NCBI RefSeq assembly: GCF_000442255.1
Contig: NZ_KE557275.1
Coordinates: forward strand, 184,047-248,046
Direction of reading: 5' to 3'
Origin: Salipiger mucosus DSM 16094
GTDB taxonomy: Bacteria > Pseudomonadota > Alphaproteobacteria > Rhodobacterales > Rhodobacteraceae
Length of the DNA stretch: 64,000 nucleotides
This document shows, in pieces, positions 48,096-57,534 of the stretch. The notes under the pieces were generated by a model. The model was not told the DNA's origin, ran no database searches, and saw only the letters and a list, made by a program, of their open reading frames with translations. Position 1 is the stretch's first letter. Each line of letters starts with the position of its first letter. The position numbers and the translations under genes were made by a program.

Positions 48096-49214
48096 TCACA
48101 CCCGCATCGGCATCACGACATAGACCGCGCTGGTATCGGACCCCTCGCGCATCAGCGTCGGGTCGCCCGAGGAGTTGAACAGGAATACCGCGTTCTCGCG
48201 GTCGACCTGGTCGGCGATCTCTTGCAGGTACTTCGCGTTGAAGCCGATCTCGAGCGGCTCGTCGCCGTAGGCCACGGCCAGCTCTTCCTCGGCGGCACCG
48301 CTGTCCGGAGCGTTCACCGACAGCACGAGGCGGTCCTCGTCGAGCTGCAGCTTGACCGCCCGCGACCGCTCGGACGACACGGTGGCCACACGGTCCACGG
48401 CCTTGGCGAATTCCTTGGCATCGACCTCGAGCCGGCGCGTGTTGCCCATTGGGATCACGCGGGAGTAATCGGGGAAGGTGCCGTCGATCACCTTGGAGGT
48501 CAGCGTGATATCGGGCGTGGCGAAGCGCACCTTGGTCTCGGAGACCGAGACCGCGATGTCCATCTCGTCGTCGTCGAGCAGCTTGCGCAGCTCATTCACC
48601 GTCTTGCGCGGCACGATCACCCCCGGCATCTCCTCGGCCCCGGCGGGCAGCGCCGCGTCGATGCGGGCGAGCCGGTGGCCGTCGGTTGCCACGCAGCGCA
48701 GCACCCGGCCCTCCTCGCTCTCCGCGACGTGCATGTAGACGCCGTTCAGGTAGTAGCGCGTCTCCTCGGTCGAGATGGCGAACTTCGACTTGTCGTAGAG
48801 CCGGCGCAGCACCTCGGCCTTGGCGGAGAAGTTCGAGGAGTACTCCGAGGAGGCCATGACCGGGAAATCCTCGCGCGGGAGCGTCGCGAGATTGAAGTTC
48901 GACCGGCCCGCGGTGACCGTCAGCCGCCCGGAGGCGGCATCGTCGGCCAGTTGCACCAGCGCGCCGTCCGGCAGCTTCCGGACGATCTCGTGCAGGGTCA
49001 CGGCCGAGACGGTGGTGGCGCCCGCGCGCTCGACCTGCGCCGGGGCGCGGTCCAGCACCTCGATGTCGAGGTCCGTCGCGCGGAAGCTGACGGTATCGCC
49101 CTCGGCCTCGATCAGCACGTTGGCCAGGATCGGAATCGTGTTGCGGCGTTCGACCACCGATTGCGCCTGGCTTACCGCCTTGAGCAGGACCGCCCGTTCA
49201 ATGCTGACTTTCAT
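48096..49214 (-). CDS. dnaN: DNA polymerase III sliding clamp (beta subunit)
   Basis: 372 residues forming three clamp domains. It begins MKVSIERAVLLKAVSQAQSV and contains LEVLDR-type strands, EETRYYLNGVYMH, ATDGHRLA and the C-terminal VYVVMPMRV. ATG 49214 opens the family N-terminus; the in-frame start six codons earlier is ignored. It is downstream of dnaA on the same strand after 153 bases. Confidence 0.97.
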   Translation of the reverse strand: MKVSIERAVLLKAVSQAQSVVERRNTIPILANVLIEAEGDTVSFRATDLDIEVLDRAPAQVERAGATTVSAVTLHEIVRKLPDGALVQLADDAASGRLTVTAGRSNFNLATLPREDFPVMASSEYSSNFSAKAEVLRRLYDKSKFAISTEETRYYLNGVYMHVAESEEGRVLRCVATDGHRLARIDAALPAGAEEMPGVIVPRKTVNELRKLLDDDEMDIAVSVSETKVRFATPDITLTSKVIDGTFPDYSRVIPMGNTRRLEVDAKEFAKAVDRVATVSSERSRAVKLQLDEDRLVLSVNAPDSGAAEEELAVAYGDEPLEIGFNAKYLQEIADQVDRENAVFLFNSSGDPTLMREGSDTSAVYVVMPMRV

Positions 49215-49367
49215 CACCCTCGCCCTCCGCATGGCCGGAGGCGCAGCCTAGCGCCCTGCGCGGCATGCTCCAACCCTGTTTTGCCGATTGATCGAAGAGT
49301 TTTCCGGCAGCGTCAAGGGCATGGCGCCCGTTCCCGCGGGCCCATGCGCTTGTGTTGTGATGGGGTC

Positions 49368-50741
49368 TCACGCTTCGAGCGCGCGGCGCAGCAATTCGAC
49401 GTCGTCGGCGATCTGGCTGTCCTGCGAGCGCAGCTCCTCGATGCGCTTCACGCCGTGCATGACGGTGGTGTGGTCGCGCCCGCCGAAGCGGCGGCCGATC
49501 TCGGGCAGTGACCGTGCGGTGAGCTGCTTGCACAGGTACATCGCCACTTGCCGTGGCCGGGCGAAATTGCGCACCCGCTTGGGCCCGATCAGGTCGCTGA
49601 GGCGGATGTTGTAGTGCTCGGCCACCTTGCGCTGAATCTCCTCGATCGAGATCTTGCGGTCCGAGGCGCGCAGCACGTCGGCGAGACAGTCCTGCGTGAG
49701 TTCCATCGTGATCGGCTGGCCCACCAGCGAGGCGAAGGCGAAGAGGCGGGTCAGCGCGCCCTCGAGCACGCGGACGTTGGTAGAGATGCGGTGCGCGAGG
49801 AACTCGAGGATGCCGGCGTCCACCTCCAGCGCGGGATACTGGCTGCGGTAGCTGTCTACCTTGGATTGCAGGATGCCGAGGCGCAGCTCGTAGTCGGTGG
49901 GGTGCAGGTCGACGACCAGGCCCGACTGCAGGCGGCTGCGGATGCGGTTCTCGAGGTCCTTGATCTCGTCGGGGGCGCGGTCGGCCGAGATCACGATCTG
50001 CTTGTTCTGGTCCACCAGCGCGTTGAACGTGTGGAAGAACTCTTCCTGGGTGCTGTCCTTGCCGGCGATGAACTGCACGTCGTCGACCATCAGCACGTCG
50101 ACCGAGCGGAAGAGCTCCTTGAAGTCCATCATCCGGCGCTCGCGCAGGGCCTGCACGAAGCGGTACATGAACTGTTCGGCCGACAGGTAGAGGACGTTCA
50201 GCTCGGGGTGGCGGGTGCGCAGCTCCCAGCTGATGGCGTGCATGAGGTGCGTCTTGCCGAGGCCGACGCCGCCGTAGAGGAACAGCGGGTTGAAGGTGAC
50301 CTGTCCGCCCTCGGCGACGCGCTTTGCGGCCGCGTGGGCGAGCTCGTTCGGCTTGCCGACGACGAAGCTTTCGAAGGTGAAGCGGGCATCCAGCGGGGCG
50401 CTGGGAAGCAGGTCGGTCGCGGCGCCGTTGGTCGCCTGGGGCTGGGCGGCGGGTGTCGGAGCGGCCGCCCGCGGCGTGCCGGCGTCCGGGCGCGGCGCGT
50501 TGGCGACGCGGAACTGCAGCCGGCGCACCTGGTCGTTCAGCGACGCGACATGCGACAGCAGAAGATCACCGTAGTTCTGCGACACGTAGGTGCCGATGAA
50601 GTTCGTCGGCACGTGGAACACCGCGACCTCGCCGTCCTCGATTCCGTGGAATTCGAGCGGCTTGATCCAGGTCTTGTAGTTGTTCTCGCCGATGGTGCTG
50701 CTCAGACGGTCCTGCAACGCGCCCCATTGTTCCTTTATCAT
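49368..50741 (-). CDS. dnaA: Chromosomal replication initiator DnaA
   Basis: 457 residues. Domain I starts MIKEQWGALQDRLSSTIG. A Pro/Ala-rich linker (about 95-125) leads to AAA+ domain III with Walker A GGVGLGKTH, Walker B LMVDDVQF and ISADRAPDEI. Domain IV has LSDLIGPKRVRNFARPRQ and the DNA-contact motif GGRDHTTVMHG. ATG 50741 follows GGGGACGAG; the longer open frame upstream is not part of the protein. Confidence 0.97.
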   Translation of the reverse strand: MIKEQWGALQDRLSSTIGENNYKTWIKPLEFHGIEDGEVAVFHVPTNFIGTYVSQNYGDLLLSHVASLNDQVRRLQFRVANAPRPDAGTPRAAAPTPAAQPQATNGAATDLLPSAPLDARFTFESFVVGKPNELAHAAAKRVAEGGQVTFNPLFLYGGVGLGKTHLMHAISWELRTRHPELNVLYLSAEQFMYRFVQALRERRMMDFKELFRSVDVLMVDDVQFIAGKDSTQEEFFHTFNALVDQNKQIVISADRAPDEIKDLENRIRSRLQSGLVVDLHPTDYELRLGILQSKVDSYRSQYPALEVDAGILEFLAHRISTNVRVLEGALTRLFAFASLVGQPITMELTQDCLADVLRASDRKISIEEIQRKVAEHYNIRLSDLIGPKRVRNFARPRQVAMYLCKQLTARSLPEIGRRFGGRDHTTVMHGVKRIEELRSQDSQIADDVELLRRALEA

Positions 50742-51176
50742 CTCGTCCCCGCTTTTGTGATGCGGACCCCAAATCCGCAATTGCCCGTCGCGAGCCAGCA
50801 ACGCCCGGGGAAAGGATGCACGCCCCGTTGCCTGACGGCACGGGCTGGAATGGCCTGCCATTCCTGTCGAAAAGCGTCCCGAGTTGCGTGGCCGGTGCCT
50901 GTCCGGATCCCGCATGCAGGCGCTGTTCGCGCATCGATATATTGGACTGGCCGGGCGTGATGCCCGTGGAATTGCCGGCCTGCAGCAGACCGTCAAACCC
51001 GCAGAGAGCTCGCCACGCAATATGGGCCGCGTCTCTGCCTGCCTGTCCCCCCAAGCGATATGACTCGCTCGGGGAAATTACCAACCTTCGACAAAGAGCG
51101 GCAACTGAACATCTGCCTTGACTCACGGTATTCCAGAAAAGAATCTCGCGAAACGATATTCAGTGGCTCAAACGAC
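50742..51176. other. dnaA-rpsT intergenic region
   Basis: The dnaA promoter must lie here. The stretch becomes AT-richer near 51070-51180. I find no TTATCCACA-type DnaA box or clustered near-matches, and no supported small gene. Confidence 0.4.
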
Positions 51177-51205
51177 AAAAGGCGCCACATGTGGTGGCGC
51201 CTTTT
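51177..51205. terminator. Bidirectional terminator after rpsT
   Basis: AAAAGGCGCCAC (51177-51188) and GTGGCGCCTTTT (51194-51205) form a perfect 12-bp stem with a 5-base loop, flanked by A/T runs on both sides, so it can act on the minus-strand rpsT transcript. Confidence 0.85.
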
Positions 51206-51232
51206 CGATCAGCTCGAGTCGACTGTGGCTTT

Positions 51233-51496
51233 TCAGCCCAGCGCCTTCACCCGTGACGAGAGGCGCGACATCTTCCGCGCGGCGGTGTTCTTGTGGAAGA
51301 CGCCCTTGGTCACACCGCGCATCAGCTCGGGCTGAGCGGCGCGGAGCGCGGCCTGTGCGGCGGCCTTGTCGCCCGAGGCAATCGCCTCTTCGACCTTGCG
51401 GAGGAAAGTGCGGATACGCGAGCGGCGCGCGCGGTTGACGTCGAACCGCTTGGTGTTCTGGCGGGCGCGTTTCTTGGACTGCGGCGTGTTGGCCAT
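51233..51496 (-). CDS. rpsT: Ribosomal protein S20
   Basis: 87 residues, [20 protein letters not shown] to [10 protein letters not shown], highly basic and helical, with the family segment [11 protein letters not shown]-like [13 protein letters not shown]. Binds 16S rRNA in the 30S subunit. It lies upstream of dnaA, as in many Alphaproteobacteria, and is followed by a strong terminator. Confidence 0.97.
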   Translation of the reverse strand: MANTPQSKKRARQNTKRFDVNRARRSRIRTFLRKVEEAIASGDKAAAQAALRAAQPELMRGVTKGVFHKNTAARKMSRLSSRVKALG

Positions 51497-51626
51497 GATG
51501 ATCGTTCCTGGTCTTGTATCGGGTCAGTGACTGTTCGGCATGCAACACCTGTCAGACCCGGGTCACGAGACCGGACCGATTCTAGCCTGAGCGGGCATCA
51601 CACGCATGTATCGGGCGCCTATAGAC

Positions 51627-51663
51627 GGTTTTGCGCGAAATGCAAAGGCATTCGCGCAAAACC
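51627..51663. terminator. Strong hairpin after the enoyl-CoA hydratase gene
   Basis: A 16-bp stem with one bulge, loop AAAG at 51644-51647; arms start GGTTTTGCGCGA and end TCGCGCAAAACC. It sits 27 bases beyond the stop of the minus-strand hydratase gene. Confidence 0.65.
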
Positions 51664-51689
51664 TCCCGTCCGGGCAGCCGGACAAGGCC

Positions 51690-52466
51690 TCAGCGGTCTC
51701 GGAACTGCGGGCTGCGCTTCTCCAGGAATGCAGACATGCCTTCCTTCTGGTCTTCGGTGGCGAAGAGCGAATGGAACAGGCGGCGCTCGAAGAGCAGGCC
51801 TTCTTCCTGGGTCGTCTCGTAGGACCGGTTCACCGCCTGCTTGGCGGCGATGGAGGCAAGCAGCGACTTCTCCGAGATCTTCTCGGCGGCCTGCCGCGCC
51901 TCTTCCAGAACCTTCTTCGGCGGCACGACGCGGCTCACCAGCCCCGAGCGCTCGGCCTCTTCGGCATCCATGAAGCGACCGGTGAGGTGCATGTCCATCG
52001 CCTTGGCCTTGCCGACGTAGCGCGTCAGGCGCTGGGTGCCGCCCATGCCGGCGATCACGCCGAGGTTGATCTCGGGCTGGCCGAACTTGGCGTTCTCGCC
52101 CGCGATGATGAAGTCGCACATCATCGCCAGTTCGCAGCCGCCGCCCAGCGCGTAGCCCGCGACCGCGGCGATCACCGGCTTGCGCACGTTCGAGATCGTC
52201 CGCATGGCCGGCTCGAAGTAGTCCGACATGTACATGTCGACAAAGCTCTTGTCCGACATCTCCTTGATGTCGGCACCGGCGGCAAAGGCCTTAGCCGAGC
52301 CGGTGATGATGATGCAGCGCACCTTGTCGTTCGCGTCGGCCTCACCCAGCGCCTTCGAAAGCTCCTGCAGAAGCTGGCTGTTCAGCGCGTTCAGGGCATC
52401 CGGGCGATTCAGGGTGATGATGGCGACGTGGTCCTCGATCTCGACGATGATCGACTCGTAGGCCAT
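51690..52466 (-). CDS. Enoyl-CoA hydratase/isomerase
   Basis: 258-residue crotonase-fold enzyme adding water to 2-enoyl-CoA in fatty-acid or related beta-oxidation. The oxyanion-hole motifs are [10 protein letters not shown] and [15 protein letters not shown]. The catalytic glutamates are in the GCELAM and QPEINLG segments. ATG 52466 ([19 protein letters not shown]) follows GGGAGCC. It stands alone, not with other beta-oxidation genes. The FadB1/PaaF-like subgroup is likely. Confidence 0.92.
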   Translation of the reverse strand: MAYESIIVEIEDHVAIITLNRPDALNALNSQLLQELSKALGEADANDKVRCIIITGSAKAFAAGADIKEMSDKSFVDMYMSDYFEPAMRTISNVRKPVIAAVAGYALGGGCELAMMCDFIIAGENAKFGQPEINLGVIAGMGGTQRLTRYVGKAKAMDMHLTGRFMDAEEAERSGLVSRVVPPKKVLEEARQAAEKISEKSLLASIAAKQAVNRSYETTQEEGLLFERRLFHSLFATEDQKEGMSAFLEKRSPQFRDR

Positions 52467-52531
52467 GGCTTCGGGCTCCCAAGCGTTAGCGTCCAAACGC
52501 GAGCCTTAACACCTTGGAGCCCGCGATCAAG

Positions 52532-53383
52532 TTATCTTTGACAGGCCGGGCAGTAGAACGTCGAGCGCCCGGATTGCACGATTCGATGCACGGTCTTCGT
52601 GCAGTCCGGCGTGCGGCACGGTTGCCCCTCGCGGCCGTAGACGTCGAAGGAATGCTGGAAATATCCAAGCTCACCATCGGCTTGGCGGTAGTCACGCAAT
52701 GACGATCCGCCTGCGGCGATGGCCTCGTCCAGCACCGCACGGATGACGGGCACCAGGGTGGCGATGCGGCGTTCGGAAATGCGCCTGACCCTGCGGGCGG
52801 GATGGATGCCGCAACGGAACAGCGCCTCGCAGACGTAGATGTTGCCCAGCCCGGCGACGATCTTCTGGTCGAGCAGCGCGGCCTTGATGGGGGTGTTCCG
52901 CCCCGCCAGCGCCGCAACGAGATGGGATTCGCTGAAGGTGTTTCCAAGCGGTTCCGGCCCGATCGCGGCCAGCAGGGGATGCGCCTCGGTGGCGTCGGTC
53001 GGCATCAGGTCCATCGCCCCGAAGCGGCGCGGGTCGTTGAAGGTCACCCGTGCGCCGCTCTCCATGTGAAAGACGACGTGATCGTGCTTCGCGGGCGCCG
53101 GATGGTCGTGCACGAAGCGCCCCAGCGGGTCGCCCGAGATCAGCATGCGCCCCGACATCCCGAGGTGCACCAGCAACGTCTCGCCACTGTCGAGATCGGC
53201 AAGGATGTACTTCGACCGCCGCCGCAGCCGCTCCACCCTCGCGCCGGTCAGCCGCTCGGCCATGCGCGGCGGAAAGGGCCAGCGCAGGTCGGGGCGGTTC
53301 ACCTCGGCCCGGGCGATGCGCAGCCCCTCCATCACCGGGGCAAGGCCACGGCGCACGGTTTCGACCTCGGGCAGTTCGGGCAT
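52532..53383 (-). CDS. mutM: Formamidopyrimidine-DNA glycosylase
   Basis: 283 residues. Removes 8-oxoguanine and formamidopyrimidines. N-terminal [14 protein letters not shown] gives the catalytic Pro2 and Glu3. KxxR-type and DRRF-like segments follow ([15 protein letters not shown]). The H2TH region is [17 protein letters not shown]. The C-terminal zinc finger contains CRTPDC and YCPAC, ending in QR. ATG 53383 gives the mandatory N-terminus. It is divergent from ubiE. Confidence 0.96.
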   Translation of the reverse strand: MPELPEVETVRRGLAPVMEGLRIARAEVNRPDLRWPFPPRMAERLTGARVERLRRRSKYILADLDSGETLLVHLGMSGRMLISGDPLGRFVHDHPAPAKHDHVVFHMESGARVTFNDPRRFGAMDLMPTDATEAHPLLAAIGPEPLGNTFSESHLVAALAGRNTPIKAALLDQKIVAGLGNIYVCEALFRCGIHPARRVRRISERRIATLVPVIRAVLDEAIAAGGSSLRDYRQADGELGYFQHSFDVYGREGQPCRTPDCTKTVHRIVQSGRSTFYCPACQR

Positions 53384-53465
53384 GGACGTCCTCTTTCGCA
53401 TGGGTCGCATTGCAGCGCGCCCCCGCCGCCCTATAAGGAGTCCCGAGCAGCAGACGGCAAGGGCC

Positions 53466-54218
53466 ATGACCGACGAGACTGGAAAAACCACGCATTTCGG
53501 CTTTGCCGAGATCCCCGAGACGGAAAAGGCCGGCCGCGTGCGCGGCATCTTCGGCTCGGTGGCGTCGAAATACGACGTGATGAACGACGCCATGTCGATG
53601 GGCATCCACCGGGTGTGGAAGGACGCGATGATGGACTGGCTTGCGCCCCGTCCCGGCCAGCGGCTGCTGGACGTGGCCGGCGGCACAGGCGACATCGCCT
53701 TCCGCTTCCTCAAGCGGGCCGGATACGGCCACGCCACGGTGCTGGACCTGACCGAGCCCATGCTGGTCGAAGGCCGCAAGCGGGCCGAGGCGGCGGAAAT
53801 GGCCGATCAGCTGGACTGGGTGGTGGGGGACGCGATGGCGCTGCCCTTTCCGGCCAACAGCTTCGACGTCTACACGATCTCCTTCGGCATCCGGAACGTC
53901 ACCCGGCCGCAGGATGCGCTGGCCGAGGCCTACCGCGTGCTGAAACCCGGCGGCCGCCTCATGGTGCTGGAGTTCAGCCAGATCCCCAACGAGCTGATGC
54001 AGTGGGCCTATGACCTCTACTCCTTCAACATCATCCCGCGCATGGGCCAGCTGATCGCGGGTGATCGCGACAGTTACCAATACCTCGTCGAGTCGATCCG
54101 CCGCTTCCCCGACCAGGAAACCTTCCTTGGCATGGTGCGCGACGCGGGTTTCGGGCAGGCGAAATACCGCAACCTCTCGATGGGCATTGCCTGCCTGCAT
54201 TCCGGCTGGAAGCTGTAG
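53466..54218 (+). CDS. ubiE: Ubiquinone/menaquinone methyltransferase UbiE
   Basis: 250 residues. SAM-dependent C-methylation in ubiquinone synthesis. Motifs: [23 protein letters not shown] site [17 protein letters not shown]-type VLDLTEPML, and the family signature [23 protein letters not shown] precedes the ATG. It is followed after 3 bases by ubiB. Confidence 0.96.
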   Translation: MTDETGKTTHFGFAEIPETEKAGRVRGIFGSVASKYDVMNDAMSMGIHRVWKDAMMDWLAPRPGQRLLDVAGGTGDIAFRFLKRAGYGHATVLDLTEPMLVEGRKRAEAAEMADQLDWVVGDAMALPFPANSFDVYTISFGIRNVTRPQDALAEAYRVLKPGGRLMVLEFSQIPNELMQWAYDLYSFNIIPRMGQLIAGDRDSYQYLVESIRRFPDQETFLGMVRDAGFGQAKYRNLSMGIACLHSGWKL

Positions 54219-54221
54219 CGC

Positions 54222-55754
54222 GTGAAGGGCCCGCACAATATCTGGCGCCTGGTTCGCACCGGCGCCACGCTGGAACGCACCGGCGCCATGGGCGTCGTGC
54301 TGGATGCCTTCGACGCGCCGCGGCCGCTGCGCATCGCCGCGCGCCTGCTGGGCTGGCCCTTCAAGTGGCTGGGCTACGAGGGCGACCCCTCGATGCCGCC
54401 GGCCACGCGCGCGCTCTCTGCGCTGGGGCCGGCCTACATCAAGTTCGGGCAGATCCTTTCGACCCGCCCCGACGTGGTGGGCAACGAGCTGGCTCAGCAG
54501 TTGCGCGTTCTGCAGGACAAGCTGCCGCCCTTCTCCATCGAGACCGCAAGGCAACAGGTCCGGGCCGAGCTTGGTCTGACCGTGGAGGAGGCCTTTTCCG
54601 AGTTCGGCGAACCGGTCGCCGCGGCCTCGATCGCGCAGGTGCACAAGGCACGTCTGGCCGAAACCGGCCAGCCCGTCGCCGTCAAGGTGCTGCGCCCGGG
54701 GATCGAGCGTGCCTTCCGCACGGATATCGACGCCTTCTACTTCTCGGCCTTCGTGATCGAGACGCTCGCGCCCTCGGCGCGCCGGCTCCGGCCTCGCGAC
54801 GTGGTCGCGCATTTCGAGAGCGTTGTGCTGGGCGAGCTGGACCTGCGGCTGGAATCGGCCGCCGCGAGCGAATTCGCCGCCAATACCGAGGGTGACGCAG
54901 GCTTCCAGCTGCCCGAAGTGGTCTGGGGCCTGTCCGGCCGCAGGGTCATGACCATGAGCTGGGCCGAGGGCGTGCCGCTGGGCGACAACGACGCCATCGA
55001 CCGGGCCGGCCACGACCGCGTCGCACTGAGCGAGCGGGTGCTTCAGCTCTTCCTGAACCACGCCCTGCGCGATGGCTATTTCCACGCCGACATGCACCAG
55101 GGCAATCTCAAGGTCGCGCCCAACGGCGATATCGTCGCCTATGATTTCGGCATCATGGGGCATATCGACGAATACACCCGAAGGGTCTACGCCGAGATTC
55201 TCTACGGGTTCATTCGCCGCGACTACAAGCGCGTCGCCGAGGTGCACTTCGAGGCGGGCTACGTCCCCGCGGACCGCGACGTCGACGAATTCGCCCGCGC
55301 CCTGCGCGCGGTGGGCGAGCCCATCTTCGGCATGGACGCCACGCGGATCTCCATGGCGCGGCTGCTCTCCTATCTCTTCGAGGTGACGGAGCGTTTCGGC
55401 ATGGAGACACGGACCGAGCTGATCCTGCTGCAGCGCACCATGGTGGTGGTCGAGGGCGTGGCACGCTCGCTCAATCCGCACATGAACATCTGGCGCGTCG
55501 CGCACCCCGTGGTCGAGGACTACATCAAGAACGCCATCGGCCCCCGCGCCTCGGTCCGCGACCTGACCCGCGCGGCGCAGGTGCTCGCGCGCTTCGGCCC
55601 GCGCCTGCCGGGCCTTGTCGAGGCCGCGCTCATCCGTCAGGCTGATCCGCGAGAGCCGCCCAGGCGCAACCCATGGCCCGGGCGCCTGTTCTGGGGCGGC
55701 GGCGGCACCGCCCTTGGCGCGGCGCTTGTCCTGCTCTGGCATGTCTCGGCCTGA
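54222..55754 (+). CDS. ubiB: Ubiquinone biosynthesis protein UbiB
   Basis: 510-residue atypical kinase-like ATPase (ADCK/COQ8 family) needed for ubiquinone synthesis. Motifs: the KxGQ signature in YIKFGQILSTRPD, the Ala-rich loop AAASIAQVH, nucleotide-site Lys in VAVKVLRPG, and HADMHQGNL (usually HADPHPGN) with metal Asp in VAYDFGIMG. A C-terminal membrane helix (GGTALGAALVLLWHV) is present. Start is GTG 54222, 3 bases after ubiE, so the pair is an operon. Confidence 0.95.
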   Translation: MKGPHNIWRLVRTGATLERTGAMGVVLDAFDAPRPLRIAARLLGWPFKWLGYEGDPSMPPATRALSALGPAYIKFGQILSTRPDVVGNELAQQLRVLQDKLPPFSIETARQQVRAELGLTVEEAFSEFGEPVAAASIAQVHKARLAETGQPVAVKVLRPGIERAFRTDIDAFYFSAFVIETLAPSARRLRPRDVVAHFESVVLGELDLRLESAAASEFAANTEGDAGFQLPEVVWGLSGRRVMTMSWAEGVPLGDNDAIDRAGHDRVALSERVLQLFLNHALRDGYFHADMHQGNLKVAPNGDIVAYDFGIMGHIDEYTRRVYAEILYGFIRRDYKRVAEVHFEAGYVPADRDVDEFARALRAVGEPIFGMDATRISMARLLSYLFEVTERFGMETRTELILLQRTMVVVEGVARSLNPHMNIWRVAHPVVEDYIKNAIGPRASVRDLTRAAQVLARFGPRLPGLVEAALIRQADPREPPRRNPWPGRLFWGGGGTALGAALVLLWHVSA

Positions 55755-55813
55755 CAGCCTGGCAACCCGGCTTTTTCGGCCCGACGGGCCCCGATCCTGA
55801 AAGGAACGATCGC

Positions 55814-56833
55814 ATGGCAGAGACCGATCGCACGGCGCTTGTCACCGGGTCCGCCGGGTTCATCGGGTTCCACCTGTGCCAGCGCCTGCTGGACGAGGGC
55901 TACCGCGTCGTTGGCGTGGACGCGCTGACGGACTACTACGACGTGGGGCTCAAGAAACGGCGGCACGCGATCCTCGGCAGCAACGCGCGCTTTCAGCCGG
56001 TGATCCAGAGGATCGAAGACGTGGGGGCTTTGGCTGCGCTCTTTGACCGGGTGAAGCCGGACCTTGTCGTGCATCTCGCGGCACAGGCGGGCGTTCGCTA
56101 CTCGATCGAGGCGCCGCGGTCCTACGCGCAGTCCAACCTGCTCGGCACGATGGAGGTGCTTGAGGCGGCGCGGGCCGTGCCACCGGCGCACCTGCTCATG
56201 GCCTCGACCTCTTCGGTCTATGGCGCCAACACCGAGATGCCCTACCGCGAGACGATGAAGGCCGATCACCAGATGTCCTTCTACGCGGCGACGAAGAAGG
56301 CGAACGAGGCCATGGCGCATTCCTATGCGCATCTTTACGACCTGCCGATCACCATGTTCCGGTTCTTCACGGTCTACGGGCCCTGGGGACGGCCCGACAT
56401 GGCGCTCTTCAAGTTCGTGGAAGCGATCCTCGGCGGCCGGCCCATCGACATCTACAACCACGGCAACATGCGCCGCGATTTCACCTATGTCGGCGACCTG
56501 ATCGAAGGGCTGCGACGCCTGGCCGGGGTGCCCCCGGTCATCGGCCAGTCGGTCGAGGGCGACAGCCTGTCGCCCGTGGCCCCGTTTCGCGTCCTCAACA
56601 TCGGGCACGGCGCGCCGCAACCGCTCGAGGATTTCGTCTCGGCCATCGAGCGGGCCCTCGGCCAGCCGGCGCAACGCAACTACATGGACATGCAGCCCGG
56701 TGACGTGCCCGCGACATGGGCCGATACCGCGCTGCTCACCCAGCTCACCGGCCCCCTGCCCCGCACCCCGCTCGACGAGGGCGTCGCGGCCTTCGTCGAC
56801 TGGTATCGCAGCTACCGCGAGACCCAGGGCTAG
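55814..56833 (+). CDS. NAD-dependent epimerase, UDP-glucuronate 4-epimerase-like
   Basis: 339-residue extended SDR. NAD motif GSAGFIGFHL. Catalytic YxxxK in SFYAATKKANE, and the family patterns GVDALTDYYDVGLKKRR and FRFFTVYGPWGRPDMALF. It would interconvert UDP-glucuronate and UDP-galacturonate or a related sugar for surface polysaccharide. ATG 55814 with AAGGAAC upstream is chosen over an earlier frame extension into ubiB. Its end overlaps the convergent flgD by 4 bases. Confidence 0.9.
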   Translation: MAETDRTALVTGSAGFIGFHLCQRLLDEGYRVVGVDALTDYYDVGLKKRRHAILGSNARFQPVIQRIEDVGALAALFDRVKPDLVVHLAAQAGVRYSIEAPRSYAQSNLLGTMEVLEAARAVPPAHLLMASTSSVYGANTEMPYRETMKADHQMSFYAATKKANEAMAHSYAHLYDLPITMFRFFTVYGPWGRPDMALFKFVEAILGGRPIDIYNHGNMRRDFTYVGDLIEGLRRLAGVPPVIGQSVEGDSLSPVAPFRVLNIGHGAPQPLEDFVSAIERALGQPAQRNYMDMQPGDVPATWADTALLTQLTGPLPRTPLDEGVAAFVDWYRSYRETQG

Positions 56834-57522
56834 CTCGCCCCGTCCGGCGAGCGCAGGCCGATCACCGTGTCGGCCTGAACCAGAGACCCATCCGAGAGAG
56901 TCAGGTACACATATCCCGCCTCCTCACGCACTTCGCCGATCTCACTGTAGGCCAGCGCGGTATGCGTGTTGATGAGTTCCCCCTCGGCGTAGCTTTCGAT
57001 CTCGAAACTGTAGACCCCGTTCGGCACATCACCGCCACCGCCATCCTTGCCGTCCCAGGTGAAGAATGGGTCGGAAAGGTCGAGCTGGTGCGTGGCAACC
57101 ACGTCGCCGGATGAATCGTAGATCACTAGGCGCGCGCTCTCGGCGCCATTCGCGCCCTCGGGACGCAGCTCGATCGGTTGACCCTCGTAGCGGACCGGCG
57201 CGCGGGCCAGCGCCTCCATGCCTACCCAGGCGGCCATCTGCTGGAATGCACTCCCTGCCAACTGCGCGCCCAGGTTGGTGAGAAGGTCGTTGGTAAGCAC
57301 CTGCTGTTCGACCTGCGAAAAGGTTGCCAGCTGGGTGGCATAGTCCGATGCGTCGAGCGGATTGAGCGGATCCTGGTTCTGCATCTGCGCGGTCAGCATG
57401 GTCAGAAAGGTTTCGAAATCCGAACTCAGCACCGCGGCGTTACTCCTTGCAGCGGCGGTGTTGGTCGTCGCATTGGCTCCGACGGTCGCCATGGAAGCCG
57501 GTTTTGTTGTCATTTCGGTCAT
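56830..57522 (-). CDS. flgD: Flagellar hook assembly protein FlgD
   Basis: 230 residues. The N-terminal capping signature is FETFLTMLTAQMQNQDPLNP and LDASDYATQLATFSQVEQQ. The C-terminal Ig/tudor-like part has FTWDGKDGGGGDVPNGVYSF. It scaffolds hook subunit assembly. It lies 12 bases after fliK on the same strand, the usual neighbour order. Confidence 0.95.
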   Translation of the reverse strand: MTEMTTKPASMATVGANATTNTAAARSNAAVLSSDFETFLTMLTAQMQNQDPLNPLDASDYATQLATFSQVEQQVLTNDLLTNLGAQLAGSAFQQMAAWVGMEALARAPVRYEGQPIELRPEGANGAESARLVIYDSSGDVVATHQLDLSDPFFTWDGKDGGGGDVPNGVYSFEIESYAEGELINTHTALAYSEIGEVREEAGYVYLTLSDGSLVQADTVIGLRSPDGAS

Positions 57523-57534
57523 TCGCCTCGATCC

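Noticed and set aside
50742-51232. Replication origin between dnaA and rpsT
   Set aside because: No TTATCCACA box or cluster of near matches was found by eye; AT-richness alone is not enough. A GC-skew plot and a DnaA-box search across the chromosome would settle it.
52692-55742. 1,016-codon minus-strand open frame
   Set aside because: Shadow of ubiE-ubiB running into mutM; no family pattern, and three genuine genes explain the region.
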